Shown here piece by piece: positions 16,670 through 26,299 of a DNA stretch of 42,560 nt; the first letter of the stretch is position 1; the number at the start of each line of letters is the position of its first letter. This DNA comes from Candidatus Atribacteria bacterium UBA6251 (GTDB lineage: Bacteria; Atribacterota; Phoenicimicrobiia; Phoenicimicrobiales; Phoenicimicrobiaceae): assembly GCA_002441285.1 (NCBI GenBank), contig DJVR01000041.1, positions 1 to 42,560 of the forward strand. The letters run 5' to 3'. The notes below the pieces were generated by a model that did not search any database, was not told where the DNA came from, and saw only the letters and a list, made by a program, of their open reading frames with translations. Both the position numbers and the translations under genes were made by a program.

Positions 16670-16707
16670 ATTATTCAAGAAATTTGTTCTATCAGGAGGA
16701 GAAAATA

Positions 16708-17259
16708 ATGAAAAGAAATCAGGTAAGAATAATGACCGAGATGGGAATGGCGGTTGCTTTATCAGCTATTTTTGATTTTTTGCCACTATGGAAAATGCCT
16801 CAGGGTGGTTCAATAAGTTTAGAAATGTTGCCGATCCTGATTATTGCCTTACGATGGGGAGTTAGCCCTGGTATGTTGGCGGGAGGACTATATGGATTAT
16901 TACAACTAGTACTTGGTGCATATATTGTTCACCCTATACAATTAGTGTTAGATTATCCTTTACCTTATGCCTTGTTAGGGTTGGCCGGACTTTTTGTTAA
17001 CAAGATTAATTTAGAAAAAAAGACCGCTGCGTATAGTTGGTTATTAGGAGCAATACTCATAGGAGGGATAGCCCGATTTATCAGTCATTTCCTTTCAGGT
17101 GCGGTCTTTTTTGCACAATACGCACCAGAAGGGCAAAATCCCTGGCTCTATTCGGCTATCTACAATCTTACTTATATTATTCCAGCATTATTTTTATGCT
17201 ACCTTATTATTATGCCCTTACTTAAACATTTAATTATTGCCGAAGGCAAGAAAGAATAG
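16708..17259 (+). CDS. thiT: Thiamine ECF transporter S component
   Basis: 183 aa membrane protein of the ThiT/YuaJ family. MPQGGSISLEMLPIL, RWGVSPGMLAGGLYGLLQLVLG and HPIQLVLDYPLPYALLGLAG are family hallmarks, including the Trp, Glu and Tyr region that binds thiamine. About six hydrophobic segments. The first in-frame start (16660) lies inside the terminator and lacks a ribosome site; ATG 16708 has AGGAGGAG 6 nt upstream and is chosen. It needs a shared ECF energising module (T subunit and two ATPases) that is not encoded here. Controlled by the TPP riboswitch. Confidence 0.94.
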   Translation: MKRNQVRIMTEMGMAVALSAIFDFLPLWKMPQGGSISLEMLPILIIALRWGVSPGMLAGGLYGLLQLVLGAYIVHPIQLVLDYPLPYALLGLAGLFVNKINLEKKTAAYSWLLGAILIGGIARFISHFLSGAVFFAQYAPEGQNPWLYSAIYNLTYIIPALFLCYLIIMPLLKHLIIAEGKKE

Positions 17260-17275
17260 AAAAGAAAGGATATTG

Positions 17276-17926
17276 ATGTCAAAAATAGAGGTAGTACTAG
17301 CTTTAAATGGCTGTCTGAAAAAGAACAAAAAAGAAGATTATAAGAAGATAATCAAAGGAGAAAAAGTAAGATATATAGCAGCTGATGGAGGAGCTAAATT
17401 ATTGGAAGAACTGGGCTATACTCCGGAGGTTATTATTGGAGATCTTGATTCTTTAACTGGAGGACAGCTGGAGTATTTTCAAAAAAGGGGGGTCGAAATT
17501 ATCAGCTATCCCCGGGAAAAAGATGAAACAGATGGTGAATTAGCTTTGCAGTATTGTAAAGAAAAAGGCTGGAATGAAATTATTATTATTGGTTTTGAAG
17601 GTGGAAGATTAGACCAGCGACTGGCCAATATATTTCTTTTAGAATATGCTCATAAAAATGGTCTTAAAGCCCTGCTTAGAGAACCAAATTTGGAAATGGG
17701 TTTAATAGAAGAAGAAAAAATCTTTCTTCATAAAAAAGGCGCAATGCTTTCTTTGCTTCCTTTAGACCAGGTGGTTAAGGGCGTAGAAATTTTTGGTTGC
17801 CAATATCCTCTTAATGCTGAGAACCTTTTTCGCTATAAGAGTAGAGGCATTAGTAATATTATTGAAAAGGAAAGAGCTATTATTACTATTCAATCAGGTT
17901 TACTTCTGTATATTCTCCATTATTAA
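17276..17926 (+). CDS. thiN: Thiamine pyrophosphokinase
   Basis: Converts thiamine to TPP with ATP, completing salvage of thiamine imported by ThiT. 216 aa. Key motifs: AADGGA (35-40), PEVIIGDLDSL (50-60) and KDETDGELAL (82-91), which hold the catalytic Asp residues. ATG 17276 has AAGAAAGGA just upstream; the longer in-frame possibility from 17237 begins inside thiT and is not needed. The gap to thiT is 16 nt, so the two form an operon under the TPP riboswitch, and product TPP closes the loop. Confidence 0.94.
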   Translation: MSKIEVVLALNGCLKKNKKEDYKKIIKGEKVRYIAADGGAKLLEELGYTPEVIIGDLDSLTGGQLEYFQKRGVEIISYPREKDETDGELALQYCKEKGWNEIIIIGFEGGRLDQRLANIFLLEYAHKNGLKALLREPNLEMGLIEEEKIFLHKKGAMLSLLPLDQVVKGVEIFGCQYPLNAENLFRYKSRGISNIIEKERAIITIQSGLLLYILHY

Positions 17927-18081
17927 AGATATTTTTTGCTTATCTCTCTTGGAAAATTTATTGATTAAGCTTTATACTAATCTTACCAGGAGAGATTTTT
18001 ATTTTAAAAATGTTTGTAAATAAGGAAAAATGTAGGTAAAATAATAACAATAAAAGCATATAAGCAGAGGGGAAGGTAAAA

Positions 18082-20073
18082 TTGTTATATAAAATAGCTA
18101 ATATCGTAAGAGGATTAGCGGTAGATATGATAGAAAAAGCTAATTCTGGTCATCCAGGATTACCTCTCGGATGCGCTGAAATTGGGGCAGTATTATTTGG
18201 CGAAGTGCTAAAATTTAACCCCTTACAGCCTGACTGGTTAGATCGTGATCGCTTTGTTCTTTCTGCTGGTCATGGTTCAGCCTGGTTATATGCTTTACTC
18301 TATCTTTCTGGTTACCATCTATCCCTTGAGGAATTAAAAAGGTTTCGTCAGCTGAATTCAAAAACCCCCGGTCATCCTGAATATCAGCATACTCCGGGAG
18401 TAGAAGCCACTACTGGACCTTTAGGACAGGGATTTGCTAATGCAGTAGGGATGGCTTTAGCAGAAAGGATGCTGGCTGCTCGATATAATACTAAAGATTA
18501 TAAAATTATTGATCATTATACTTATACCCTTTTAGGTGATGGGTGTATGATGGAAGGAATTGTTTCTGAAGCCGCCTCATTAGCTGGACATCTTGGCTTA
18601 GAAAAGTTAATTGCCATCTATGATGATAATCAAATCTGTCTTTCTGGTAAGACCAGAGCAACCTTTACTGAATCGGTAGCAGATAGATTTAGGGCATATC
18701 ATTGGCAGGTGATTAACTCTATTAATGGGCATAATGTTGAAGAACTTAAGGCAGCATTTATTAAAGCCAGAGAATCCATCGGTCGACCTACTCTCATAAT
18801 TGCCAGAACTCATCTTGGTTATGGAGCTCCTAATAAACAGGATTCTAGCTCCAGTCATGGAGCACCACTGGGCCAAGAAGAGGTAAAAGGTTTGAAAGAG
18901 AATATAAGCTTACCGGTGGAGGAAGAATTCTATATTTCTCCAGAAGTAAAAGAGTTTTTTGCAAACAGAAAAAAAGAACTAATTCAACAAAATCAAGAAT
19001 GGATGAATAGGTTCAATCAGTGGGCAAGAAAATATCCTTATTTTAAGCAAGAGCTTGATCAGGCTTTAGAATTGTCTCTTCCTCCAGATTTAAATCTGGA
19101 AGGTTTAGAAATAAAGTCTCCTACGGCTACTAGGGTTTCTTCTTCCCTGGTATTAAATAGTATTGCTGATAAATTATCTTACCTGGTAGGGGGGTCGGCG
19201 GATTTAGATCCTTCTACTAAAACCTACCTAAATAAATATCAAGAAGTACAAAAGGATAATTTTAAGGGCAGAAATATTATTTTTGGAGTAAGAGAACATG
19301 CTATGGGGGCAATAGTCAATGGTATTGCCTTGCACAGAGGATTTAGGCCATATTGTTCTACCTTTTTAGTTTTTTCTGATTATATGCGACCAGCTATAAG
19401 AACAGCAGCTATGATGAAACTACCCGTAATTTTTATTTTCACTCATGATTCAATTTTCGTAGGAGAAGATGGTCCTACCCATCAACCAGTAGAACAACTT
19501 GAAGCATTAAGAATTATACCCAATTTGAGAGTCCTGAGACCTGCCGATGAAGAAGAAGTAAAATTGGCCTGGAAGGAGATTTTAGAAGATATTAATCGAC
19601 CAGTTGCCTTAATCTTATCCCGTCAAAATTTACCTCATTTAGAAAAACACCGAGAGATTAAAGATTTCAGCCGAGGAGGATATATTATTTCCCACCAGGA
19701 GAAAGAAACACCTCAGGTAATATTGATAGCTAGTGGTAGTGAAGTTTCGATCGCGGTAAATATAAGTTTAATTTTAAAAGTGAAGGGTATTACCAGTCGG
19801 GTAATTTCTGTTCCAGATAGAGAAAAATTTTTTTCTCAAGATAAAGAATATCTGAATAGATTATTAGGCGATGAAGGTATCTTACGGGTGGTAATAGAGA
19901 CCAGCACCGGGCAGGGATGGTCTCCACTTTTATTTCCTCCTTCTTTATCAGTATTTGTGTCTTCATTTGGTAAAAGCGCTCCTGGTCAACAAGTTGCTGA
20001 ATACTTTGGTTTTAATCCGAATAAGATTGCTCAGGATATCCTGCAATATTTAATAAAGAGAACTCGGGGATAA
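18082..20073 (+). CDS. tkt: Transketolase
   Basis: TPP-dependent transfer of two-carbon units in the pentose phosphate pathway. 663 aa, complete: TPP-binding domain (SGHPGLPLG at 22-30; LGDGCMMEGIVSEA from 151, ending in the NQI of YDDNQI), pyrimidine-binding domain (GVREHAMGAIVNGIALH with the catalytic Glu; FVGEDGPTHQPVEQLEALR) and C-terminal domain (IASGSEVSIA, PGQQVAEYFGF). TTG start at 18082 after AGGGGAAGG; the next residues LYKIANIVRGLAVDMIEKANSGHPG fit a transketolase N-terminus. The gap to the following activase gene is 10 nt, so the two are probably co-transcribed. Dependence on TPP links it loosely to the preceding thi genes. Confidence 0.97.
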   Translation: MLYKIANIVRGLAVDMIEKANSGHPGLPLGCAEIGAVLFGEVLKFNPLQPDWLDRDRFVLSAGHGSAWLYALLYLSGYHLSLEELKRFRQLNSKTPGHPEYQHTPGVEATTGPLGQGFANAVGMALAERMLAARYNTKDYKIIDHYTYTLLGDGCMMEGIVSEAASLAGHLGLEKLIAIYDDNQICLSGKTRATFTESVADRFRAYHWQVINSINGHNVEELKAAFIKARESIGRPTLIIARTHLGYGAPNKQDSSSSHGAPLGQEEVKGLKENISLPVEEEFYISPEVKEFFANRKKELIQQNQEWMNRFNQWARKYPYFKQELDQALELSLPPDLNLEGLEIKSPTATRVSSSLVLNSIADKLSYLVGGSADLDPSTKTYLNKYQEVQKDNFKGRNIIFGVREHAMGAIVNGIALHRGFRPYCSTFLVFSDYMRPAIRTAAMMKLPVIFIFTHDSIFVGEDGPTHQPVEQLEALRIIPNLRVLRPADEEEVKLAWKEILEDINRPVALILSRQNLPHLEKHREIKDFSRGGYIISHQEKETPQVILIASGSEVSIAVNISLILKVKGITSRVISVPDREKFFSQDKEYLNRLLGDEGILRVVIETSTGQGWSPLLFPPSLSVFVSSFGKSAPGQQVAEYFGFNPNKIAQDILQYLIKRTRG

Positions 20074-20083
20074 ATTTTGATCA

Positions 20084-20986
20084 ATGAATAATGGAATAGT
20101 TTTCAATATTCAAAGATATTCCCTTCATGATGGTCCAGGGATTCGAACTACCGTTTTTCTTAAAGGCTGTCCCCTTAATTGCTGGTGGTGTCATAATCCG
20201 GAGGGGCAAAAAAATAGTTCAGAAATAATTTTTTACGAGGATAGATGTAAAGCTTGCGGTTTATGCATCCTGCATTGCCCCAATAATGCTATTCAAATGA
20301 TTAATGGGAAACCCATCACCCAACCAGAAGAGTGCAGGCAATGTGGAGAGTGCGCTAAATTTTGCCCCACTCAAGCCCGAGAGTTGATAGGCAAAAAGAT
20401 GACTGTACAGGAAGTTGTCCAGGAAATAGAAAAAGATATTATCTTTTTTGAAGAATCGGGTGGGGGAGTTACCATCTCGGGAGGGGAACCATTGCAACAA
20501 CTTGATTTCTTACTTGAACTTTTAGAAGATTGTCATAGAAAGGGTATAAGCACTGCTGTAGATACCTGTGGATATATAACCTGGAATAGATTAGAAAAGA
20601 TAATTGAGCAGACCGATTTATTTCTTTTTGATTTAAAGTTAATGGATAATAAGAAGCATAAAAAATTTACTGGTGTTTCTAATCAGAATATTTTAGAGAA
20701 TCTGAAGAAATTATCCTCAATTCATCAAAATATTTATATTCGCTTTCCAATTATTCCCGGAGTAAACGATGATATTAAGAATGTAAGGGAGATGGGAGAG
20801 TTTTTATCTACTTTGAGAATAACTCAAATCAATCTCCTCCCTTATCATAATCTAGGGTTGGAGAAATATAAAAAATTAGGGAAGAATTATACTTTAACTA
20901 TGACCAGACCTCCAGAGGAGGATAAATTATCTACTATTTCCAGGATTTTACAAGAATATAATCTAAAGGTAAAAAGAGAAGGTTAG
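20084..20986 (+). CDS. Glycyl radical enzyme activase, partner of HypD
   Basis: Radical-SAM enzyme that installs the glycyl radical on the next gene's product. 300 aa. The radical-SAM cluster motif CPLNCWWC is C29-x3-C33-x2-C36. Two ferredoxin-type [4Fe-4S] sites follow: C55, C58, C61, C65 and C84, C87, C90, C94. SGGGVTISGGEPL is the SAM-binding GGE motif. The N-terminus FNIQRYSLHDGPGIRTTVFLKG is typical of the PFL-activase family. The ribosome site before ATG 20084 is weak (GGGGA, 13 nt away). 6 nt separate it from hypD. Confidence 0.95.
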   Translation: MNNGIVFNIQRYSLHDGPGIRTTVFLKGCPLNCWWCHNPEGQKNSSEIIFYEDRCKACGLCILHCPNNAIQMINGKPITQPEECRQCGECAKFCPTQARELIGKKMTVQEVVQEIEKDIIFFEESGGGVTISGGEPLQQLDFLLELLEDCHRKGISTAVDTCGYITWNRLEKIIEQTDLFLFDLKLMDNKKHKKFTGVSNQNILENLKKLSSIHQNIYIRFPIIPGVNDDIKNVREMGEFLSTLRITQINLLPYHNLGLEKYKKLGKNYTLTMTRPPEEDKLSTISRILQEYNLKVKREG

Positions 20987-20992
20987 TATTTT

Positions 20993-23353
20993 ATGAAGGA
21001 GAGAATTGCTCAATTACGGGAAGAGAGTTTAAATACCAGACCTTATATTTCTATAGAAAGAGCCCGCTTAATTACTGAAGCGTACAAAAAATATGAAGGG
21101 ACTGTTTCTTATCCCGTACTTCGTGCCTTAGCTTTTCAGTATTTAATGGAGCATAAAGAAGTTTATATTGGGGAAAGAGAATTGATTGTAGGAGAAAAAG
21201 GTGGTAGACCACAAGCTACTCCCACTTATCCTGAATTATGTTGTCATAGTTTAGAAGACCTGGAAATAATCCAGAAGCGGGAGAAAATTTCTTTTCTGGT
21301 TAGCCCGGAAGTGAAAAAAATTTATCAGGAAAAAATCATTCCTTACTGGAAAAATAAAGCAATGCGTACTCGTATTTTTCAAGAAATGTCCTCTGAATGG
21401 AAAGATTGCTATGAAGCTGGTATCTTTACTGAATTTATGGAACAACGCGCACCTGGCCATACCGTAGCTGATGAAAAGATTTATCATAAAGGATTTTCCG
21501 GTTTTATTCAGGATATAGAAAAAGCGCTCAATACTCTGGATTATTATCAGGATCCCGAGGCTTATGATAAAAAAGAAGAATTAAAAGCTATGTTGATTTG
21601 TGCAAAAGCAATTATTAATTTAGCTAAGCGATATGCTGAAACAGCCCGATTGATGGCAGAGACAGAAAATAATTTTCAGAGAAAACAAGAATTACAAGAG
21701 ATTGCCCGCATCTGTTCTTATGTTCCAGAAAATCCTCCTCGTAATTTTTGGGAAGCTCTGCAAATGTACTGGTTCGTCCATATAGGCGTCATTTCTGAGC
21801 TAAACACCTGGGATTCTTTTAATCCTGGAAGACTAGATCAACATCTCTATCCCTTTTACCAAAGAGGATTAAAAGAAGGGACTCTTACTCCTGAGCTGGC
21901 TAAGGAACTTTTAGAATGTTTCTGGATTAAGTTTAATAATCAACCTGCTCCGCCTAAAGTAGGAATTACTTTAGCTGAAAGTGGGACCTATACCGATTTT
22001 GCCAATATTAATCACGGTGGTTTAAAGGCTGATGGCTCTGACGGAGTTAACGATTTAACCTATCTAATGCTGGAGGTTGTAGATGAGATGAGGTTATTGC
22101 AACCCAGCACCAATGTTCAATTAAGTAAAAAGAACCCCGATAAATTTTTGAGAAGGGCTTGCGAAATAATTAAAAAAGGTTGGGGTCAACCTTCTGTATT
22201 CAATGCTGATGAGGTCATTGAAGAGATGTTAAGACAGGGCAAATCCATTGAAGATGCCCGCTGTGGTGGTACTAGTGGTTGTGTGGAGACTGGTGCTTTT
22301 GGTAAAGAGAGTTATATTTTGACTGGTTATTTTAATTTGGTAAAGGTTCTGGAAATAACTTTACATAATGGGACTGACCCTCGCACCGGGGGAAAGATAG
22401 GATTAGAAACTGGGGAATTGAACCATTTTAATTCTTTTGAAGAATTATTTCTTGCCTATCAAAAACAACTTCATCATTTTATTGATATTAAAATAAAAGG
22501 AAATAATATTATTGAGAGATTATATGCTACTTATATGCCTGCTCCTTTTCTTTCTATTATTATCAGTGATTGTATTACCAAAGGTAAGGATTATAATGCC
22601 GGAGGTGCCCGTTATAATACTGATTATATTCAGGGAGTAGGAATAGGTACTATTACTGATTGTCTATCAGCTATTAAATATCATATTTTTGAGCAACAAA
22701 ATTTGGATTGGAAAAAATTTAAAGAAGCTTTAGCTGATAATTTTGCTGGATATGAAGAAATCAGGCAGATGTTTCTAAACAAAACGCCAAAATATGGCAA
22801 TGATGATGATTATGCTGATGAGATTATGAAAATAGTTTTTGAGGCTTTTTATCAAGAGGTGAATGGGAGAAAGAATACCAAAGGAGGAGTATATAGAATT
22901 AATATGCTTCCTACCACCTGCCACATCTATTTTGGTTCAGTAGTAGGAGCAACACCCGATGGAAGAAAGGCAGGGGAGCCCCTTTCAGAGGGTATCTCGC
23001 CAGTACAAGGAGCAGACCGCTCAGGACCAACTGCAGTTATTAAATCAGCTGCCAAAATGGATCATGTCAAAACTGGGGGTACTCTTTTAAATCAGAAATT
23101 TACCCCTCAATTACTAGAAGATGAGGCAGGTATTAGAGCCTTAATGCACCTAATTAGAAGTTATTTTCGTCTTAATGGACATCATATACAATTTAACGTG
23201 GTGAGCGCAGATACTTTAAGGGCTGCTCAGAAGGAGCCAGAAAAATACCGCAACCTTATTGTACGAGTTGCTGGTTATAGTGATTATTTTAATAATCTTA
23301 GTAAAACATTACAAGACGAGATCATCAGTCGAACTGAACATAAATCTTATTGA
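20993..23353 (+). CDS. hypD: trans-4-hydroxy-L-proline dehydratase (glycyl radical enzyme HypD)
   Basis: 786 aa glycyl radical enzyme. Radical loop VRVAGYSDYF with Gly761; thiyl Cys430 and Glu432 in GGTSGCVETGAFG. Recalling the active-site residues described for Clostridioides difficile HypD (F152, H160, D278, S334, D339, F340, C434, E436, Y450, T645, G765), every one has an identical counterpart here with a constant offset of four: F148, H156, D274, S330, D335, F336, C430, E432, Y446, T641, G761. That makes HypD the best assignment over PFL, CutC or glycerol dehydratase. The product would be pyrroline-5-carboxylate; proC is not nearby. Oxygen sensitive, so it implies anaerobic life. The name is unrelated to hydrogenase HypD. 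Confidence 0.9.
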   Translation: MKERIAQLREESLNTRPYISIERARLITEAYKKYEGTVSYPVLRALAFQYLMEHKEVYIGERELIVGEKGGRPQATPTYPELCCHSLEDLEIIQKREKISFLVSPEVKKIYQEKIIPYWKNKAMRTRIFQEMSSEWKDCYEAGIFTEFMEQRAPGHTVADEKIYHKGFSGFIQDIEKALNTLDYYQDPEAYDKKEELKAMLICAKAIINLAKRYAETARLMAETENNFQRKQELQEIARICSYVPENPPRNFWEALQMYWFVHIGVISELNTWDSFNPGRLDQHLYPFYQRGLKEGTLTPELAKELLECFWIKFNNQPAPPKVGITLAESGTYTDFANINHGGLKADGSDGVNDLTYLMLEVVDEMRLLQPSTNVQLSKKNPDKFLRRACEIIKKGWGQPSVFNADEVIEEMLRQGKSIEDARCGGTSGCVETGAFGKESYILTGYFNLVKVLEITLHNGTDPRTGGKIGLETGELNHFNSFEELFLAYQKQLHHFIDIKIKGNNIIERLYATYMPAPFLSIIISDCITKGKDYNAGGARYNTDYIQGVGIGTITDCLSAIKYHIFEQQNLDWKKFKEALADNFAGYEEIRQMFLNKTPKYGNDDDYADEIMKIVFEAFYQEVNGRKNTKGGVYRINMLPTTCHIYFGSVVGATPDGRKAGEPLSEGISPVQGADRSGPTAVIKSAAKMDHVKTGGTLLNQKFTPQLLEDEAGIRALMHLIRSYFRLNGHHIQFNVVSADTLRAAQKEPEKYRNLIVRVAGYSDYFNNLSKTLQDEIISRTEHKSY

Positions 23354-23415
23354 AATAAGTTAAGAATATATAAGTTCTTGATTTTATGATTTTTTAAAAA
23401 AAAAAGGTAAGATTA

Positions 23416-25017
23416 ATGATTTTTGATCCTTTCTTTTTTCCTTATCCTTCACGACGAAGAGTAGTTTATGCAGGAAATGGTATGGTAGCGACCTCTCAAT
23501 ATCTAGCCGCCCAAGCAGGCTTGGATATTTTGAAAAAAGGTGGAAATGCTATAGATGCAGCCGTTGCCACTGCTGCCTGTCTTACTGTCGTAGAACCAAC
23601 TTCTAACGGAATTGGTGGAGATGCTTTTGCCATAATCTGGCATCAAGGAAAACTTTATGGTTTGAATGCCAGTGGACCAGCACCTAAAAGTATTTCCTGG
23701 CAATTAGTGAGGGAGCTGGGATATAGAGAAATGCCTAAGTTGGGCTGGCTTCCAGTTACTGTACCTGGTACACCGTCAGCCTGGGCTACCCTTCATCGTA
23801 CCTTTGGAAGTATATCTTTTTCAGAGATTCTAAAACCGGCTATTAATTACGCAGAAAGGGGTTTTCCGGTTTCTTCTGTGGTAAGCAGACAATGGGAAAT
23901 AGCCTTTAAAAGATATGCTGCTAGTAAAGATGAATCTCTACAATCTTGGTTTTCCACTTTTGCTCCTTTTAGAAAGGTTCCTGAACCAGGAGAAATATGG
24001 AAATTACCTCAGCAAGCCGAAACTTTGCAATTGATTGCCGATTCTCGAGCAGAAGCCTTTTATAGGGGTGCATTAGCTGAAAAGATAGCTTCTTTTTCCC
24101 AGAAAAATGGTGGATATTTAAAGAGAGAAGATTTGGATGAATATTCACCTGAATGGGTAGAACCTATCAAGATTAATTATCGAGGTTATGATCTCTGGGA
24201 GATTCCACCCAATGGGCAGGGTCTAATCACTCTTATGGCTTTAAATATTTTAAATGGTTTTAAATTTTTATCTAAAGATGATCCGCAAACTTATCATCTT
24301 CAAATTGAAGCAATGAAACTGGCTTTCTCAGTTGGAAAAGAGGTTATTACCGATCCAAAAGAAATGAGGGTAAGAGTTGAAGAATTACTTACTCCCAATT
24401 ATGCAGAAAAACAAAGAAGATTGATTGGAGAGGAAGCTTTTAGCCCATCTTCTACTAAGCCTCTCCAGGGAGGAACGGTCTACCTGGCTACTGCGGATAA
24501 TCAGGGGAATGTGGTATCCTACATCCAGAGCAATTACACTGGCTTTGGTTCGGGTATAGTTATACCAGGGACTGGTATTGCCCTCCAGAATAGAGGCAAC
24601 ACCTTTTCTTTAAATCCTCAGGATGCCAATTGTTTAAAACCAGGAAAGAAGACCTACCACACTATTATTCCTGGCTTTTTAACTAGAGAGAAGGAGGTAG
24701 CAGCTTTTGGGGTAATGGGGGCATATATGCAACCCCAGGGTCAACTTCAAGTAATTTCTAATATTCTGGATTTTAAATTAAATCCTCAAGCAGCTCTCGA
24801 TGCCCCTCGCTGGCAGTGGATAGAAGAGAAAAAAGTAAAAGTAGAACAACTTTTTCCCCATTTCATGGCGGAAAGACTGGTTAGAAAAGGACACCAAATT
24901 GAGATGGAATTGAGCTCTGCTAGTTTTGGTAAAGGTCAGATTATCTGGAGAGATTCCCAGGGAGTATTGCTGGGAGCTACTGACCCACGAGCAGATGGGA
25001 TGGTAGCCGCCTGGTAA
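23416..25017 (+). CDS. Gamma-glutamyltransferase family protein (YwrD-like)
   Basis: Ntn-hydrolase proenzyme, 533 aa. The N-terminal part is GMVATSQYLAAQAGLDILKK, GGNAIDAAVATAACLTVVEP and SNGIGGDAF. The autocleavage and catalytic Thr is T354 in QGGTVYLATADNQGNVVS, where family members usually read TTHxSV; substrate-binding residues follow in ALQNRGNTFSL. No signal peptide is seen, so it is probably cytoplasmic like YwrD and not a secreted glutathionase. It may hydrolyse gamma-glutamyl or related peptides; the link to hydroxyproline use is only positional. 62 nt after hypD, with AAGG before ATG. Confidence 0.9.
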   Translation: MIFDPFFFPYPSRRRVVYAGNGMVATSQYLAAQAGLDILKKGGNAIDAAVATAACLTVVEPTSNGIGGDAFAIIWHQGKLYGLNASGPAPKSISWQLVRELGYREMPKLGWLPVTVPGTPSAWATLHRTFGSISFSEILKPAINYAERGFPVSSVVSRQWEIAFKRYAASKDESLQSWFSTFAPFRKVPEPGEIWKLPQQAETLQLIADSRAEAFYRGALAEKIASFSQKNGGYLKREDLDEYSPEWVEPIKINYRGYDLWEIPPNGQGLITLMALNILNGFKFLSKDDPQTYHLQIEAMKLAFSVGKEVITDPKEMRVRVEELLTPNYAEKQRRLIGEEAFSPSSTKPLQGGTVYLATADNQGNVVSYIQSNYTGFGSGIVIPGTGIALQNRGNTFSLNPQDANCLKPGKKTYHTIIPGFLTREKEVAAFGVMGAYMQPQGQLQVISNILDFKLNPQAALDAPRWQWIEEKKVKVEQLFPHFMAERLVRKGHQIEMELSSASFGKGQIIWRDSQGVLLGATDPRADGMVAAW

Positions 25018-25071
25018 GGAGAAATAACCAGATAGGTGGCTTAAAATAATTTATAATTGAGGTGATCGATA

Positions 25072-25920
25072 ATGGGATATAATGAATTAAAAAAGTTGAA
25101 AGCTACTGTACTTTGTGAAAATAGTGTCTTCTTTAATACAGGTGCTATCGCTGAGCATGGGTGGTCTGTTTATCTGGAAACTGAGCAGGGAAATTTTCTT
25201 TTTGATACCGGGCAGGGTCTTGCTATAGTGAATAATGCTCATTACTTACATAAAGATTTATCTAAGATTAAAGGGATAATACTTAGCCATCATCATCTTG
25301 ACCATACCGGGGGTTTGTTAAAAGTTCTTGACTACACCGGAAAAGTTAAAGTCTTTGCTCATCCTGATATCTTTAAAAATAGTTACAATATTCGTCGGGG
25401 ACTAGAAAATAATATTGGTATTCCTTTTCGACGGGAAGTATTAGAAGGTAAAGGAGCAGAATTCGTATTTAATACCCAATTTACCGAGATTGCACCGGGG
25501 TTGATGTTAAGTGGAGAAATTCCTCGTAAAACCCCATATGAAAAAGGAGACCCTGATTTAGTGGTAAAGACCGAGCAAGGATATCAGCAGGATCTGTTAA
25601 TAGATGATCAAACTTTGATTGCCAATACCAAAAAAGGTTTGGTAGTTATCTTGGGTTGTTCGCATTCCGGGATTATCAATATTCTTAATTATGTTATTGA
25701 AAAAACTGGTCAATCTCATATTTATGCCCTTTTTGGCGGTACTCATCTTGGTCCAGTAAGTGAGAGAAATAGAATAGAGAGTTTAAAGGCTTTAAAAGAA
25801 TTTGATATTGAGAAAATTGGAACTTCTCATTGTACGGGACTGGAAACCTCTATGCGCTTATCTTTAGAATTTGGTAAGCGCTTCTTTTTCTGCAATGTGG
25901 GAACAGTAGTGAGAATATAA
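25072..25920 (+). CDS. Metallo-beta-lactamase-fold hydrolase
   Basis: 282 aa. The metal motif SHHHLDHTGG is at 72-81; further ligands are likely in LGCSHSGIINIL and TSHCTG. The architecture (ATVLCENSVFF opening, internal GEIPR, late ALFGGTHLGP) matches the MBL subgroup often named after dihydropterin ribofuranosyl-aminobenzene phosphate synthase, but that name is not a reliable function. GAGGTGAT precedes ATG 25072. It follows the gamma-glutamyltransferase gene by 54 nt and may belong to the same unit. It is the last gene before the trp leader. Confidence 0.9.
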   Translation: MGYNELKKLKATVLCENSVFFNTGAIAEHGWSVYLETEQGNFLFDTGQGLAIVNNAHYLHKDLSKIKGIILSHHHLDHTGGLLKVLDYTGKVKVFAHPDIFKNSYNIRRGLENNIGIPFRREVLEGKGAEFVFNTQFTEIAPGLMLSGEIPRKTPYEKGDPDLVVKTEQGYQQDLLIDDQTLIANTKKGLVVILGCSHSGIINILNYVIEKTGQSHIYALFGGTHLGPVSERNRIESLKALKEFDIEKIGTSHCTGLETSMRLSLEFGKRFFFCNVGTVVRI

Positions 25921-26014
25921 TTGATTATAGCCTAACTTTAAATGTTTAATTGGTTTAAGATAAATTTATCTATAACTTGACAGGAGTGATATAATTAAAA
26001 AAATAAGAAAAAAA

Positions 26015-26297
26015 CTAGGCGTGAGAAAATAAGTATATTTTTCCATAGAACAGAAATCCGAAGGAGATGAGAATCGGACTCTGGAAAATATACTAAATGG
26101 GCTCATAAGTTTCGTTCCGAAAGGGAATTAACCTGAGTAGGTTTTGACGGATTTCCTCCGTTAGCAGGAAAGGGTATCGGTATATTTTTGTATACTTGTA
26201 CTTTTATAAGTGGAAACAAATAAAAAATGTATATTTGTTTCAATGAGAGTGGCACCACGAAAAAGTTAACCTTTCGTCTCTTGGCGAAGGGTTTTTT
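26015..26297 (+). promoter_or_regulatory. Tryptophan T-box leader, first module
   Basis: Stem I: GTGAG (26021-26025) pairs with CTCAT (26102-26106), and above the specifier loop TATATTTT/AAAATATA form a stem. The loop has AGTA (26032-26035) on the 5' side and TGG (26098-26100) on the 3' side, so the specifier codon is UGG (Trp). The T-box is AGAGTGGCACCACG (26246-26259); its UGGC bulge fits a GCCA tRNA end, as in tRNA-Trp. Terminator: AACCTTTCG (26268-26276) with CGAAGGGTT (26285-26293) and a T-run. The target is trpB2. Confidence 0.9.
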
Positions 26298-26299
26298 AT

